A DNA stretch of 64,000 nucleotides, from positions 2,170,001 through 2,234,000 of the forward strand of contig NZ_CP041146.1 in assembly GCF_006494775.1 (NCBI RefSeq), in the 5' to 3' direction. Position 1 is the first letter of the stretch. Each line of letters starts with the position of its first letter. A program made the position numbers and the translations under genes. Origin of the DNA: Nocardioides humi (GTDB lineage Bacteria; Actinomycetota; Actinomycetes; Propionibacteriales; Nocardioidaceae). The notes under the pieces are model-generated. The model did not search any database. It worked only from the letters and a program-made list of their open reading frames with translations, and was not told the DNA's origin. Of the stretch, positions 40,605 to 49,924 are shown piece by piece.

Positions 40605-40880
40605 TCAGGCCTCCACTGCCGTGCTCTTGAACATGTCGATCTCGTCCAGGTAGTCCTGGCCCATCTTCTGGACCTGGTCCAGCGTCATCTGCGCCTCCTC
40701 CTCGTCGATCTTCGCCATGCCGAAGCCGACGTGCACCAGGACCCAGTCGCCGGTGCGCACGTCCTGCTCCGCGAGCAGCTTGATGCTGATGATGCGTCGG
40801 ACGCCGCTGACATCGACCCGGGCGAGGTGCTCGTCGGGATCGACGATCTCGACGACCTGGCCGGGAATTCCCAGGCACAT
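40605..40880 (-). CDS. hypC: hydrogenase maturation chaperone HypC, copy 1
   Basis: A 91-residue HypC/HupF chaperone that shuttles the iron ligand complex between HypD and the large subunit. It begins MCLGIPGQVVEI with the essential Cys2, and ends in a helical tail (QMTLDQVQKMGQDY) longer than that of copy 2. GDWVLVHVGFGMAKID is the family core. It lies 68 bp downstream of hypE and one base from hypD. Confidence 0.93.
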   Translation of the reverse strand: MCLGIPGQVVEIVDPDEHLARVDVSGVRRIISIKLLAEQDVRTGDWVLVHVGFGMAKIDEEEAQMTLDQVQKMGQDYLDEIDMFKSTAVEA

Positions 40881-40948
40881 GGTGATTCGTCTCCTTCCTG
40901 GGCCTCGTGACGGTCGCTGCGCGACCTCCTCGACCACCGAATGGGTTC

Positions 40949-42061
40949 TCAGCAGATCCGCGGCAGCGGGTCGCCGACGAGCATGTCGACGATGCGGGTG
41001 CCGCCGAACGGCGTCCGCATCGCCACGATCCCGGCGGGCTCGGCGAGGACCTCGCCGATCACCGCCGCCTGGCCGCCGCCCGCACGGCTGCGCAGGGCCG
41101 CGACGGCCGCCTCCGTCTCCTCCGCCGGTACGACGGCGACGAACTTCCCCTCGTTCGCGACGTGCACGGGGTCGATCCCGAGCATGTCGCAGCAGCCGAG
41201 CACGGTGGGGTCGATGGGGAGCAGGCCCTCGTCGATCACCACGCCCAGCCCGACCGCCTGGGCGAGCTCGTTGCACACCGTGCCGAGCCCGCCGCGAGTG
41301 GCGTCGCGCATCCATCGGGTGCCGGGCGCCGCCGCGAGCAGGCCCTCCACCAGCGCGTTGACCGGCATCGAGTCGGAGGCGATGTCGGCCTCGATGTCCA
41401 GGTTGCCCCGGGCGAGCATCACCGCCATGCCGTGGTCGGCGATGGTGCCGGACACCACCACCCGGTCACCGGGCCGCACCGACTCCATCGACAGCTCCCG
41501 CCCGGCGGGCACCACGCCGACGCCCGCGGTGGTGACGTAGAGGCCGTCGGCCGCTCCGTGGGGCACCACCTTGGTGTCGCCGGTCACGACCTGCACGCCT
41601 GCCGCGTCGGCCGCGACCCGCATCTGCCGCGCGATCTGCGTGAGGCGGTCGATCGGGAAGCCCTCCTCGATCACGAACGCCGCCGAGATCCACTGCGGCA
41701 CCGCGCCGGAGACCGCCAGATCGTTGACGGTCCCGTTGACGGCGAGCTCGGCGATGGAGCCGCCGGGGAACTCCAGCGGTTGGACGACGTAGGAGTCGGT
41801 GGAGAACGCCAGCCGCTCGCCGGTCGGCAGCCGGAGCAGGGCGCCGTCCCCCAGCTCCTCCAGGAGCGGGTTGCGGAACGCCTCCACGAACACGTGGTCG
41901 ACCAGGGCCGCCGAGGACTTCCCGCCGGCTCCGTGGGCCATGGTGACCACGTCGTCCACCAGTCGCGGTCGGCGCTTGCGGAACTCCTCGATCCGGAGCC
42001 GGGTGCGGTCCTCCGGGTCCGGCACCTCGCTGGCCGACGGAGTGAGCCGTTCGCTGGTCAT
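40949..42061 (-). CDS. hypE: hydrogenase maturation protein HypE
   Basis: A 370-residue ATP-dependent dehydratase that converts the C-terminal thiocarboxamide to thiocyanate, source of the cyanide ligands. It carries MAHGAGGKSS, FSTDSYVVQPLEFPGG, NGTVNDLAVSGA, and ends with the modified-cysteine tail PRIC. The N-terminus is extended by about 40 residues (to RRPRLVDDVV). The ATG overlaps the stop of the SIS gene. Confidence 0.95.
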   Translation of the reverse strand: MTSERLTPSASEVPDPEDRTRLRIEEFRKRRPRLVDDVVTMAHGAGGKSSAALVDHVFVEAFRNPLLEELGDGALLRLPTGERLAFSTDSYVVQPLEFPGGSIAELAVNGTVNDLAVSGAVPQWISAAFVIEEGFPIDRLTQIARQMRVAADAAGVQVVTGDTKVVPHGAADGLYVTTAGVGVVPAGRELSMESVRPGDRVVVSGTIADHGMAVMLARGNLDIEADIASDSMPVNALVEGLLAAAPGTRWMRDATRGGLGTVCNELAQAVGLGVVIDEGLLPIDPTVLGCCDMLGIDPVHVANEGKFVAVVPAEETEAAVAALRSRAGGGQAAVIGEVLAEPAGIVAMRTPFGGTRIVDMLVGDPLPRIC

Positions 42062-42723
42062 CGCACACCCTCCTTGCCCAGGGTCTCGAGATGGTGCTGG
42101 GCCGTCGCCCAGAGCCGGTAGCCGACGAGCGCCTGGCTCTCCTGGATCCGGTGGATGCTCGGGGACCGGATCGTGAAGCAGTGGTCGACCTCGTCGGCCA
42201 CCGCCATCCGCCCGCCGTCGTGCCCGGAGAACCCGATCGTCAGCAGGCCCCGCCGGCGTGCCTCGACCAGCGCCGTCATCAGGTCCTCCGAGCTGCCGGA
42301 CGTCGACAGCGCGACCGCGACGTCCCCCGGCCGCGCGTGCGCCATCAGCTGGCGGGAGAACACCACGTCGAAGCCGATGTCGTTGCCGAGCGCGGTGAGG
42401 ACCGCCTGGTCCGCGGCCAGGCAGCGCGCCGGCAGCGGCCGGCCGTGCGAGGGCCGGGCGAAGAGGGAGGCGAGCGTCTCGGCGTCCGTGGAGCTGCCGC
42501 CGTTGCCGAAGGTGTACATCCTCCCCGCCGCGGCGAAGCGCTCGGCGATCGCGCAACCGGCGGCCTCGATCTCGGCGCCCCACTCCTCCAGCGACGCCTG
42601 CTGCAGCCGGGCGCTCTCCCCGGCCTTGCTGCGGGCCGAGGCGGCCAGGTCGACCAGCAGCGCGTCGACGTCGGTCTCCTGCGCCTCGATGAACGGGTAG
42701 AGGAAGTCGGTGTTCTCCGTCAT
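42058..42723 (-). CDS. SIS-domain protein, GmhA-like
   Basis: A 221-residue sugar isomerase-domain protein. The phosphosugar-binding patterns of GmhA/DiaA are visible: MYTFGNGGSSTDAETLASLF (about 69-88) and VALSTSGSSEDLMTALVEARRRG (about 137-159). Sedoheptulose-7-phosphate isomerases have this build, but the genomic setting, between hypE and the SIS-HypC fusion with stop/start overlaps on both sides, indicates a hydrogenase-related role. Similar genes occur in other actinobacterial hydrogenase clusters. The substrate is unknown. Confidence 0.85.
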   Translation of the reverse strand: MTENTDFLYPFIEAQETDVDALLVDLAASARSKAGESARLQQASLEEWGAEIEAAGCAIAERFAAAGRMYTFGNGGSSTDAETLASLFARPSHGRPLPARCLAADQAVLTALGNDIGFDVVFSRQLMAHARPGDVAVALSTSGSSEDLMTALVEARRRGLLTIGFSGHDGGRMAVADEVDHCFTIRSPSIHRIQESQALVGYRLWATAQHHLETLGKEGVR

Positions 42724-43490
42724 CGCGGCCTCCCTCCGGCCGGGTCGTCCTCGAGCCGGGTGAGGGCCGCCCCACCGTGGATCAGGATCAGGTCGCCGGG
42801 CACCACGTCGCCGACGACCATCGTGTCGACGTACTCCTCGCCGTCGGCGGTGCGCACCAGTGCCCCCGACAGCGCGTCGACGGGCGGCGCGACGACCTCG
42901 CCGAGCCGGCCCTCGTCGCTGCAGGTGACGCACACCTCCTCGGTGCACTCCTCGGCCGCGGTCGTCAGCAGGCCGGGGTGCTCGAAGCAGACGTGGGTCA
43001 GCTCCCAGAGCAGGTGGTACATGAGCACGAAGCGCCCGGTCGCCGGCGTCATCGGGTCGTCCGAGGGGACCCACAGGACGTGGTCGGCGGCCCCGGCGGG
43101 CGGTCGGTCGCCGTACCCGATCCAGATCGTCTCCGCGCCCCACGCGGGTGCGCGGCGCATCACGTCGGCGACCGAGCCGTCGGCGGCATCGGCGATCGCC
43201 AGTACGACGTCGCCCGGTCGGGTCGCGATGCGGGTCTCCGCCACGGTGTCGGCCGCGACGAGCGCGACGGCGGGCAGGGCGCGCTTGCCCACGATGACCG
43301 GGTGCACGAACTCCACGGCGACGTGGTGGGCGTGCGGCTCCCACCGGGGCGAGATCACCCACAGCGTGGCACCCGCGTGGAACCGCCGCGCGAGCGCCAG
43401 CGCGGCACCGGCCAGGTCGGCGGACAGGTCCTCGTCGATGAGGCCGCGGGCCTCGGTCGTCGTCTCGCTCACCTCCGGCGCCGCGCTCAT
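42720..43490 (-). CDS. SIS domain fused to a HypC-like domain
   Basis: A 256-residue two-domain protein. Residues 1 to about 180 resemble a SIS domain (RPGDVVLAIADAADGSVADVM, ETIWIGYGDRP). Residues about 185-245 resemble HypC: CVTCSDEGRLGEVV, then VVGDVVPGDLILIHGGAALTRLED, matching GDYVIVHAGYALTRLTED of the neighbouring hypC. The HypC N-terminal MCLG is replaced by an internal CVTC. Lying between hypC2 and the SIS gene with 4-bp overlaps, it probably acts in metal-centre assembly. Precise function unknown. Confidence 0.75.
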   Translation of the reverse strand: MSAAPEVSETTTEARGLIDEDLSADLAGAALALARRFHAGATLWVISPRWEPHAHHVAVEFVHPVIVGKRALPAVALVAADTVAETRIATRPGDVVLAIADAADGSVADVMRRAPAWGAETIWIGYGDRPPAGAADHVLWVPSDDPMTPATGRFVLMYHLLWELTHVCFEHPGLLTTAAEECTEEVCVTCSDEGRLGEVVAPPVDALSGALVRTADGEEYVDTMVVGDVVPGDLILIHGGAALTRLEDDPAGGRPR

Positions 43491-43741
43491 CGGACGCCCT
43501 CCGCCGGTGCCTCGATCACGCCCAGGTCGACCATCATCGCGATGGTCTCCCGCGCCGAATCCTCGGTCAGCCGGGTGAGCGCGTAGCCCGCGTGGACGAT
43601 GACGTAGTCGCCCACCGCCAGGTCGGGCAGGTAGTCCAGGCACACCTGCCGCACCTCGCCGACGAAGTCGGCGAGCGCGGCCAGCGCGCCCTGCTCGGTG
43701 GTCCAGATCCGCTCGATCCGGCCCGGCACTCCCAGGCACAT
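43487..43741 (-). CDS. hypC: hydrogenase maturation chaperone HypC, copy 2
   Basis: An 84-residue second HypC, starting MCLGVPGRIERI with Cys2 and containing DFVGEVRQVCLDYLPDLAVGDYVIVHAG. Copy 1 lies at 40605-40880 and differs in tail. Two HypC-type chaperones in one operon may serve different steps, as HypC and HupF do elsewhere. Its start overlaps the hypF stop (TGATG). Confidence 0.92.
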   Translation of the reverse strand: MCLGVPGRIERIWTTEQGALAALADFVGEVRQVCLDYLPDLAVGDYVIVHAGYALTRLTEDSARETIAMMVDLGVIEAPAEGVR

Positions 43742-46104
43742 CAGCGCACTCCCTTCTCTCGTGCCGCGATCGCTCGCCCGATCGCGGCCTGGCCGAGCGC
43801 GAGCCCGGCGTCGTTGCAGGGGACCCGGCGGTGGGTGAGCACCTCCAGGCCTGCGGTCGTCAGGTGCTGCCGCAGCGCGGCGGTGAGCACCCGGTTGGCG
43901 AACACGCCTCCGGTGAGGCCCACCATGCCGACCTGCCGGTGCTCCGCCTCGGTGACCACCAGCCCGGCCGTGGCCGCGGCGAGCGCGAGGTGGAACCCCT
44001 TCGCCAGCGCCCCACGGTCGGCTCCCCGGGCGAGCCCGGCCACAATGTCCCGCACCGCCGGCCGCCAGTCGACGAGGCCGTCGGCGACGGCCATCTCCAC
44101 GGGCGTCGTACGACGCGCGCGGCGCGCCAGCATCTCCAGCTCGACGGCGGCCTGCGCCTCGTAGCCGACCCGCTGCCGCACGCCCAGCAGCGCCGCGACT
44201 CCGTCGAAGAGCCGCCCGGCGCTCGTGGTGGTCACGCATCCGGTCCCGGAGGCCAGCTGGGAGCGCACCAGGGCCACCTCGGCCGGTGGCACGTCCTCCG
44301 GCGTCCAGTCCTCGCCCGCGCCGGCCGCGGCCAGCAGCGCGAGGGCGGTGCGGAACGGGTTGCGCACCGCCGCCTCGCCGCCCGGCAGCACCAGCGGCGC
44401 GAGGTGGCCGGCCCGCTCGAACGTGGCGAGGTCCTCACCCATCGACAGGACCTCCCCGCCCCAGATCTGGCGGTCGCAGCCGTAGCCGGTGCCGTCGTAG
44501 GTCACCCCGAGCACCGGGGTCCCCACCCGGTACCGGTCGACCAGCAGCGCGGCCAGGTGGGCGTGGTGGTGCTGGACGGTGATCAGCGGGCGGCCGAGCG
44601 TCGCGCAGTAGTCCTCCGCCCAGCGGCGGGTGGCGTAGCCGGGGTGCAGGTCGGCGACGACCAGCTCGGTCTCGGCGTCGCGCAGCCGCACCAGCTGGTC
44701 CACCGACCGCCCGAAGGCGACCTGGCTCTCCAGGCTGCCCATGTCGCCGATGTGGGCGGAGACGAAGGCCAGGTCCTCGCGCACCAGGCAGAAGGTGTTC
44801 TTGACCTCGGCGCCGACGGCCAGCACGGTCGGGCCGGTGCTCACCACCGGGTGGTCCAGGGCGACCGGCAGGGGTGCGTACCCCCGCGAGCGACGCACCG
44901 GGACCTCGGCCTGCCCGGCCTCGTCCTGGATCGTCACCACGGAGTCCTCGCAGGGCACGGCTATCTCGCGGTCGTGCATCAAGAAGCCGTCCGCGATCCG
45001 GGCCAACCGTGCCCGGGCGTCGTCGTTGGTGAACGCCAGCGGCTCGTCGGCCAGGTTGCCGGAGGTCATCACCAGCAGCGCCGGGGCGACCGGTCCCTCA
45101 CGGCCGGGCACCGGCTCGAACAGGAGGTGGTGCAGGGGCGCGTAGGGCAGCATCACGCCGATCTCGTCCAGGTTCCCGGCGACCGTGGCCGCCAGCGGGG
45201 ACCCGTCACGGCGGGGCAACAGCACGATCGGGCGGGACGGCTGGAGGAGCGCCGCCTCCGCGGCGGGCGACACCTCGACGACGCGGCGCGCCGTGCCGAC
45301 GTCCTTCGCCATCACCGCGAGCGGCTTGTGGGGGCGGCGCTTGCGCTCGCGAAGCAGCCGCACGGCGGACTCCGAGGTGGCGTCGCAGGCCAGATGGAAG
45401 CCACCGACGCCCTTGACCGCCACGATCCGTCCGGCCGCCAGCATGCCCTGCGCCAGGGCCAGCACCTCGTCGTCGCCGAGCACCACGCTGTCCGCGTCCG
45501 GGCCGGCCGTCGGCTCCCACCACAACCGCGGCCCGCAGACGTGGCAGGAGAGGGGCTGCGCGTGGTGGCGGCGGTCGGCCGGGTCTGCGTACTCGGCCTC
45601 GCAGGCACGGCACAGCGGGAAGTCCCGCATGGTGGTGGCGGGCCGGTCGTAGGGCAGGTCCGTGATGATCGTGAAGCGCGGTCCGCAGTTGGTGCAGGTG
45701 ATGAACGCGTGCCGGTACCTGCGGTCACCGGGATCGCGCAGCTCGGCGAGGCAGTCGTCGCAGACCGCCACGTCGGGCGGCACCAGGGTGCGGGCGCCGG
45801 CGCGGTGGCGGCTCGGCACGATCCGGAAGCCGGAGGCCCCCAGCACGGCGCGCTCGGTGACCCGTACGTCGAGCACCACCGCGAGCGGCGGCAGCTCGGC
45901 GGTCAGCGCGGCCACGAAGGCGTCCAGCTCGGCGGCGGTGCCCTCGGCCTCGATGAACACGCTCAGCTCGTCGTTGCCGACCTCGCCCGCGATCCGGTGG
46001 CGGGCGGCCAGGCGCGCGACGTGCGGCCGGAACCCGACGCCCTGGACCACGCCGCGGACCTCGATGCTGCGGCCCACCGCCTGCTGGTGGCTGGTCGCGC
46101 TCAT
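43741..46104 (-). CDS. hypF: carbamoyltransferase HypF
   Basis: A 787-residue enzyme that makes the thiocarboxamide on HypE from carbamoyl phosphate. Domains in order: acylphosphatase-like (VRGVVQGVGFRPHVARLA, 17-34), two zinc fingers (CDDCLAEL...CTNCGPRF and CRACEAEY...CHVCGPRL), YrdC-like (about 200-385) and Kae1-like with the metal motif HHHAHLAALLVDR and a C-terminal GLTGGVFANRVL. Length is typical. Start and stop overlap the NHL and hypC genes. Confidence 0.95.
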   Translation of the reverse strand: MSATSHQQAVGRSIEVRGVVQGVGFRPHVARLAARHRIAGEVGNDELSVFIEAEGTAAELDAFVAALTAELPPLAVVLDVRVTERAVLGASGFRIVPSRHRAGARTLVPPDVAVCDDCLAELRDPGDRRYRHAFITCTNCGPRFTIITDLPYDRPATTMRDFPLCRACEAEYADPADRRHHAQPLSCHVCGPRLWWEPTAGPDADSVVLGDDEVLALAQGMLAAGRIVAVKGVGGFHLACDATSESAVRLLRERKRRPHKPLAVMAKDVGTARRVVEVSPAAEAALLQPSRPIVLLPRRDGSPLAATVAGNLDEIGVMLPYAPLHHLLFEPVPGREGPVAPALLVMTSGNLADEPLAFTNDDARARLARIADGFLMHDREIAVPCEDSVVTIQDEAGQAEVPVRRSRGYAPLPVALDHPVVSTGPTVLAVGAEVKNTFCLVREDLAFVSAHIGDMGSLESQVAFGRSVDQLVRLRDAETELVVADLHPGYATRRWAEDYCATLGRPLITVQHHHAHLAALLVDRYRVGTPVLGVTYDGTGYGCDRQIWGGEVLSMGEDLATFERAGHLAPLVLPGGEAAVRNPFRTALALLAAAGAGEDWTPEDVPPAEVALVRSQLASGTGCVTTTSAGRLFDGVAALLGVRQRVGYEAQAAVELEMLARRARRTTPVEMAVADGLVDWRPAVRDIVAGLARGADRGALAKGFHLALAAATAGLVVTEAEHRQVGMVGLTGGVFANRVLTAALRQHLTTAGLEVLTHRRVPCNDAGLALGQAAIGRAIAAREKGVR

Positions 46105-47303
46105 GCCCTGCTCCAGACGACGACGCGGTTGTTGCCCGAGTCGGCCACGGCCAGCCGGTCGCCACAGGCGGCGAGCCCGTAGGGCCAGCAGAGGGTGTCG
46201 AAGCCGACCTGCTCCCAGCGGTTCTCGCCGTTGGCGGCGAACGACGGCTGCCCCAGCACCCACCGCGGCTCGGCACCCTGGTCTCGAGGTTCGCCGTCCC
46301 ACAGCAGCACCCGGTTGTTGGACGTGTCGGCGACCGCGAGCCCGGAGGGCGTCCGCACGGCGGCGTACGGGAACCGGAAGCCGGTCCCCGTCTGCGGGCG
46401 GTACGGGAACTCGACGGCGGTCGCCATGTCCGGCTGGCCGAGGACGTAGTCGGCCGGGAGGTCCCGGTCGGGGTGCGCGTGCCAGCCGAGCAGCCGGTGG
46501 TTGCCGGCGTCGGCGACGACCACACCGCCGCCGTTGCCGGCCACCGTGTGCGGCCAGCGGAACGAGGCGGCGCCCACCGGGCCGTCCCGGTTCTCTCCCC
46601 GGCTGGCGAAGCCGGGCTGTCCCAGGACGACGTCGGCGGGCTGGTCCGGGCTGCACGGCGCCCCGTCGCTCCAGACCAGGACGCGGCGGTTGCCGGTGTC
46701 GGCGACGTAGAGCCGGCCGTCGACCAGGGCGACCCCGAACGGCCAGTAGAAGGACGTCGCGGTCGGGTCCCGGCCGCGGTTCGGCTCGACGTCGTACGGC
46801 GTGGCCTGCCCCAGCACCAGGTCGGCCGGGCGGTCGGCCGAGGGCAGGTCGTCCCAGAGCAGGATCCGGTGGTTCCACGCGTCGGCGACCAGGAGTCGCC
46901 CGTCGGGGAGGCGCAGCACCCCGGTCGGCAGGTTCATCCCCGCCTCCGGGCCGGCGCCGCCGGCCTGCGGACCCTCGGTGTGCTCGTCGGGCTGCCCGAG
47001 CACCACGTCGGCCGGCTCGCCGTCAGCGGCGGGGACCCGGTGGAAGAGGAGCACCCGGTGGTTGCCGGTGTCGGCGACGACCAGCAGGTCGTCGTCCAGC
47101 CAGACCCCGCGCGGCGCGTACACCCACGACGCCGTCGGCTCGGCCGGCGGCAGCAGCAGCGCGCCGGGCGAGTCGGCACCGATCACCACCTCTGGGTGCC
47201 ACGGACCGTACGTCGCCGGCAGCGGCCCGCCGGGCGCCCACGGGTCGGCGCCCAGCTGGGCGCCGAGGTGCTCGGCGCCGGGTGGGATCACGCGCACACG
47301 CAT
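46101..47303 (-). CDS. NHL-repeat beta-propeller protein of the hydrogenase operon
   Basis: A 400-residue protein without a signal peptide. Six blades are visible through repeats of the form VADTGNHRVLLF, VADAWNHRILLW, VADTGNRRVLVW, VADAGNHRLLGW, VADTSNNRVLLW and VADSGNNRVVVW, alternating with VLGQP segments. A six-bladed cytoplasmic propeller is expected. NHL proteins occur in group 2a hydrogenase clusters, where a scaffold or redox-partner role has been supposed, not shown. Its stop overlaps the hypF start. Confidence 0.85.
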   Translation of the reverse strand: MRVRVIPPGAEHLGAQLGADPWAPGGPLPATYGPWHPEVVIGADSPGALLLPPAEPTASWVYAPRGVWLDDDLLVVADTGNHRVLLFHRVPAADGEPADVVLGQPDEHTEGPQAGGAGPEAGMNLPTGVLRLPDGRLLVADAWNHRILLWDDLPSADRPADLVLGQATPYDVEPNRGRDPTATSFYWPFGVALVDGRLYVADTGNRRVLVWSDGAPCSPDQPADVVLGQPGFASRGENRDGPVGAASFRWPHTVAGNGGGVVVADAGNHRLLGWHAHPDRDLPADYVLGQPDMATAVEFPYRPQTGTGFRFPYAAVRTPSGLAVADTSNNRVLLWDGEPRDQGAEPRWVLGQPSFAANGENRWEQVGFDTLCWPYGLAACGDRLAVADSGNNRVVVWSRA

Positions 47304-47313
47304 CCTTGCTCGC

Positions 47314-48216
47314 CTACTCCCCTGCCCTGATCCAGACGTCGCCGTCCTCGACCCGCAGCGGCAGTTGCTCCAGCTGCGTGCCGGGGAGGGTGCGGCACTC
47401 CCCCGACAGCGCGTCGAAGCAGTAGCCGTGCCACTCGCAGGTCAGGCTGCCGTCGGAGGTGTCCAGCTCGGCGCCGTCCAGCGGCATCGCCAGGTGGGCG
47501 CACTGGTTGACGTACGCCGACAGCTGGCCGCCGAGGTTGACCACGATCGCCGACACCTCGGGCCCGCCGTCGGGCCGGAGCTCGACGGCGGTGATCCGGT
47601 CCAGCTCGAACCCGACGATCGGGAGCGAGCGGATCCAGCCCTTCTCGGGCTCCGCGCGGCGCAGGCCCACGTCGCTGAGTGGGATCAGCGCGGGACCGGG
47701 CTCGTTGGGCAGCACCTCCACCCCGGCGATGCCCGGCACCTTCTCGCGCAGCGCCTCCTCGACGCCGTTGCGCATGGTGACCGCGGACATGGAGCAGCCG
47801 TTGCAGGCGCCGGACAGGCGCACGTAGGCGACACCGTCCTCGATGTGGGAGAGCTCCACGTCCCCGCCGTGGGACTGCAGCTGGGGACTCACCTCGTCCA
47901 GCGCCTGACGGGCCAGGGTCATCGGGTCCGGCCGGATGATCCCGTGCATCAGCAGCACCATCCGCACGGCCGGGTCGTCGACCAGCTCGAACAGCAGTTC
48001 CTTGCCGCGCTCGTCCTCGCGCAGCCGGCGCACCATCCGCACCAGGGCGGCCCGATGCGCGTCGTCGAGCGCCCGGTGGAGCGCGGCGACGACCCGCTGC
48101 GCGCCGGGCTCGTCGAGCTCCCGTCCGGCGGCCACGGCGTCGTCGAGCGCTCGGGCGAGCTCCTCGATCTCCCGGTCCTCCGGCAACTTGGCTTGTGAGT
48201 CGACCACGGCGGTCAT
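47314..48216 (-). CDS. NifU C-terminal domain-Rieske fusion protein
   Basis: A 300-residue protein with two metal-cluster domains. Residues about 100-165 form a NifU-like scaffold domain with the CxxC of GACNGCSMSAVTMRNGVEEAL. Residues about 205-295 form a Rieske [2Fe-2S] domain with ligands CAHLAMPL and CEWHGYCF. The first 95 residues are helical. It may pass electrons from the hydrogenase or assemble its clusters. Its ATG overlaps the end of the TPR gene, and it is 10 bp upstream of the NHL gene. Confidence 0.87.
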   Translation of the reverse strand: MTAVVDSQAKLPEDREIEELARALDDAVAAGRELDEPGAQRVVAALHRALDDAHRAALVRMVRRLREDERGKELLFELVDDPAVRMVLLMHGIIRPDPMTLARQALDEVSPQLQSHGGDVELSHIEDGVAYVRLSGACNGCSMSAVTMRNGVEEALREKVPGIAGVEVLPNEPGPALIPLSDVGLRRAEPEKGWIRSLPIVGFELDRITAVELRPDGGPEVSAIVVNLGGQLSAYVNQCAHLAMPLDGAELDTSDGSLTCEWHGYCFDALSGECRTLPGTQLEQLPLRVEDGDVWIRAGE

Positions 48217-49570
48217 GCCTCACCTCCCTGGTCGAGGCGGACCACCCGCGTCGGCGGGCGCGCCGGCGGCATCACCGCGGCGCGATCGGCGCGAATGGCA
48301 GCGACGTCCCCGGAGCCGGGCAGTCCGCCGGCGCGGGGCGCCCCGTCGGGGACGGTCTGCTTGGCGATCTCGTCCAGGACGCCGCGCACCGCCATCGCCG
48401 AGTCGTGGTCGAGGTGCTCCTCGAACAGGAAGCGGGCCTCGAACAGCTTGGCCTTGGCGTGGTCGAACACCCCCAGGTGGGCCAGCGCGTTGCCCTGGTT
48501 GGCCAGCACCCGCGCCCGGCCGAGCGGGTCCGCGGCCCGCTCGCGCACGGCGAGCACCTCCTCGTAGCGCTCGACGGCCTCGACCAGGTTGTCGCCCTGG
48601 TGCGTCGACGGGGTGTAGACCAGCGCGTTGGCGAGGTTCAGCTGCGCCGTCGACCACTGCGCGGGGTGCTCCTCCTTCGTGAGCACCTCCAGCGCCGCGC
48701 GCAGCGACTGCATCGCGATGCCGGCCCGCAGCTGGTCGGAGGCCTCGACCATCGGCATCGTCAGGTACGCCGTGGCGAGGTTCAGGTTCGCGGTCGCCCA
48801 GGTGAGCGGGGAGGACGTACGCGAGACCAGGCGCAGCGCGGCGTGGTACTGGTCGACGGCGTCGTGGACGGGCCGGCCGGTCTCCGCGCCCTGGTGCAGG
48901 ACCAGCCCCAGCTGCAGGTGCAGCTCGGCGCGGGCGACGGCCAGGTCGCTGTCCGCGAGCAGCTCGAGGGCGCGGCGCAGCGTGCTGGCCGGGTCGGTCC
49001 CCTCGGGGCCGACCAGGTCGTGGTCGGCCACCAGCGCCGCCACGTGCCCGAGGAGCACCCCGGCGAGCGGTGCGCTGACCGCCTCGGCCGCCGCCACCGC
49101 CTCGTGGAGTGCTCCGGCCGCGGCAGCGGGCTCATCCGCGTCGAGCAGCTCGCTGGCCCGCGCGGCGAGGACCAGCGCCCGGACCTCCCCTCGGCCGCGC
49201 CCACCTGCGGCGCGGTGTCGGAGAGCCCTACGGCGTACGCCACGACGTCGACCATCGGGGCGACATCAGCCGGCAGGCCCGCGCGCAGCGGGCCGAGGTC
49301 GACGCCGTCCGGCGCGAGCACGAACCGGTTGTACGCCGCGACGGGCGAGTCCTGGTCGAACGCCGCGAGCGCGGCGGCGACGTCGCCCCGGTGTGCGCAC
49401 CGGTGTCCCTGCAGCTCGGCCGGCCACGGGTCCGGGCGCCGGCCGGCCGCGAGTGCCTCGAGCGCTGCGGTCACCTCCGGGGAGCCACCCTCGACCAGGA
49501 GGTAGCCGGCCGGGAGCGGGAACGCTCCCAACGCCTGGGGTCGCTGGACGACGGGGGTGCGGGTCTCCAT
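48213..49570 (-). CDS. TPR-like helical-repeat protein of the hydrogenase operon (single-base frameshift)
   Basis: A protein of about 452 residues when one base is restored in the C-run 49187-49190 (plus strand), joining GLSDTAPQVGAAEG to EVRALVLAARASELL. The C-terminal two-thirds are alpha-helical repeats of TPR type: WATANLNLATAYL, WSTAQLNLANALVY, RARVLANQGNALAHLGVFDHA. Such proteins accompany group 2a hydrogenase genes in other genomes. A scaffold role for the NHL and NifU-Rieske proteins is plausible but untested. Confidence 0.75.
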
Positions 49571-49623
49571 GGAACTCGCCCTTCCATGTGTGGTGATGCT
49601 TCCTTCGGCCGTGCTCACGGCCC

Positions 49624-49884
49624 TCAGCTCATCCCGCGCGGCGGTCCGCCTGGGAGCTCCCGGCTGGCCGTGCGCTTGATGAGGTCGGCACTGATCCGTG
49701 CCAGTCGCTCGGTGCGATAGGTGTCGATGCGCCGGCGGACCACCTCGTCCTCGAAGACGACGATCACCTCCACCGCCCACTGACCGTGGTCGGGTACGAC
49801 GACCGTGTCGACCTCGTAGGCCCGGTGCTGTCCCGTCGGGGGTCGCGTGCGCCACTCCTTTCGCTCGTTCTCGTCGTCGGCCAC
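49624..49884 (-). CDS. 86-residue hydrogenase-operon protein
   Basis: A small acidic/basic protein with no recognised domain. It has a central beta-like stretch (AYEVDTVVVPDHGQWAVEVIVVFEDEVV) shortened here, followed by a basic helix (RLARISADLIKRTASREL). GTG at 49884 is preceded by GGAGGG. It is tightly placed between the maturation protease and the TPR gene, so it is likely cotranscribed. Function unknown. Confidence 0.6.
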   Translation of the reverse strand: MADDENERKEWRTRPPTGQHRAYEVDTVVVPDHGQWAVEVIVVFEDEVVRRRIDTYRTERLARISADLIKRTASRELPGGPPRGMS

Positions 49885-49924
49885 CGCGCATCCCTCCTGG
49901 GTCGGCGGGGCCGGAGTCAGGTGG

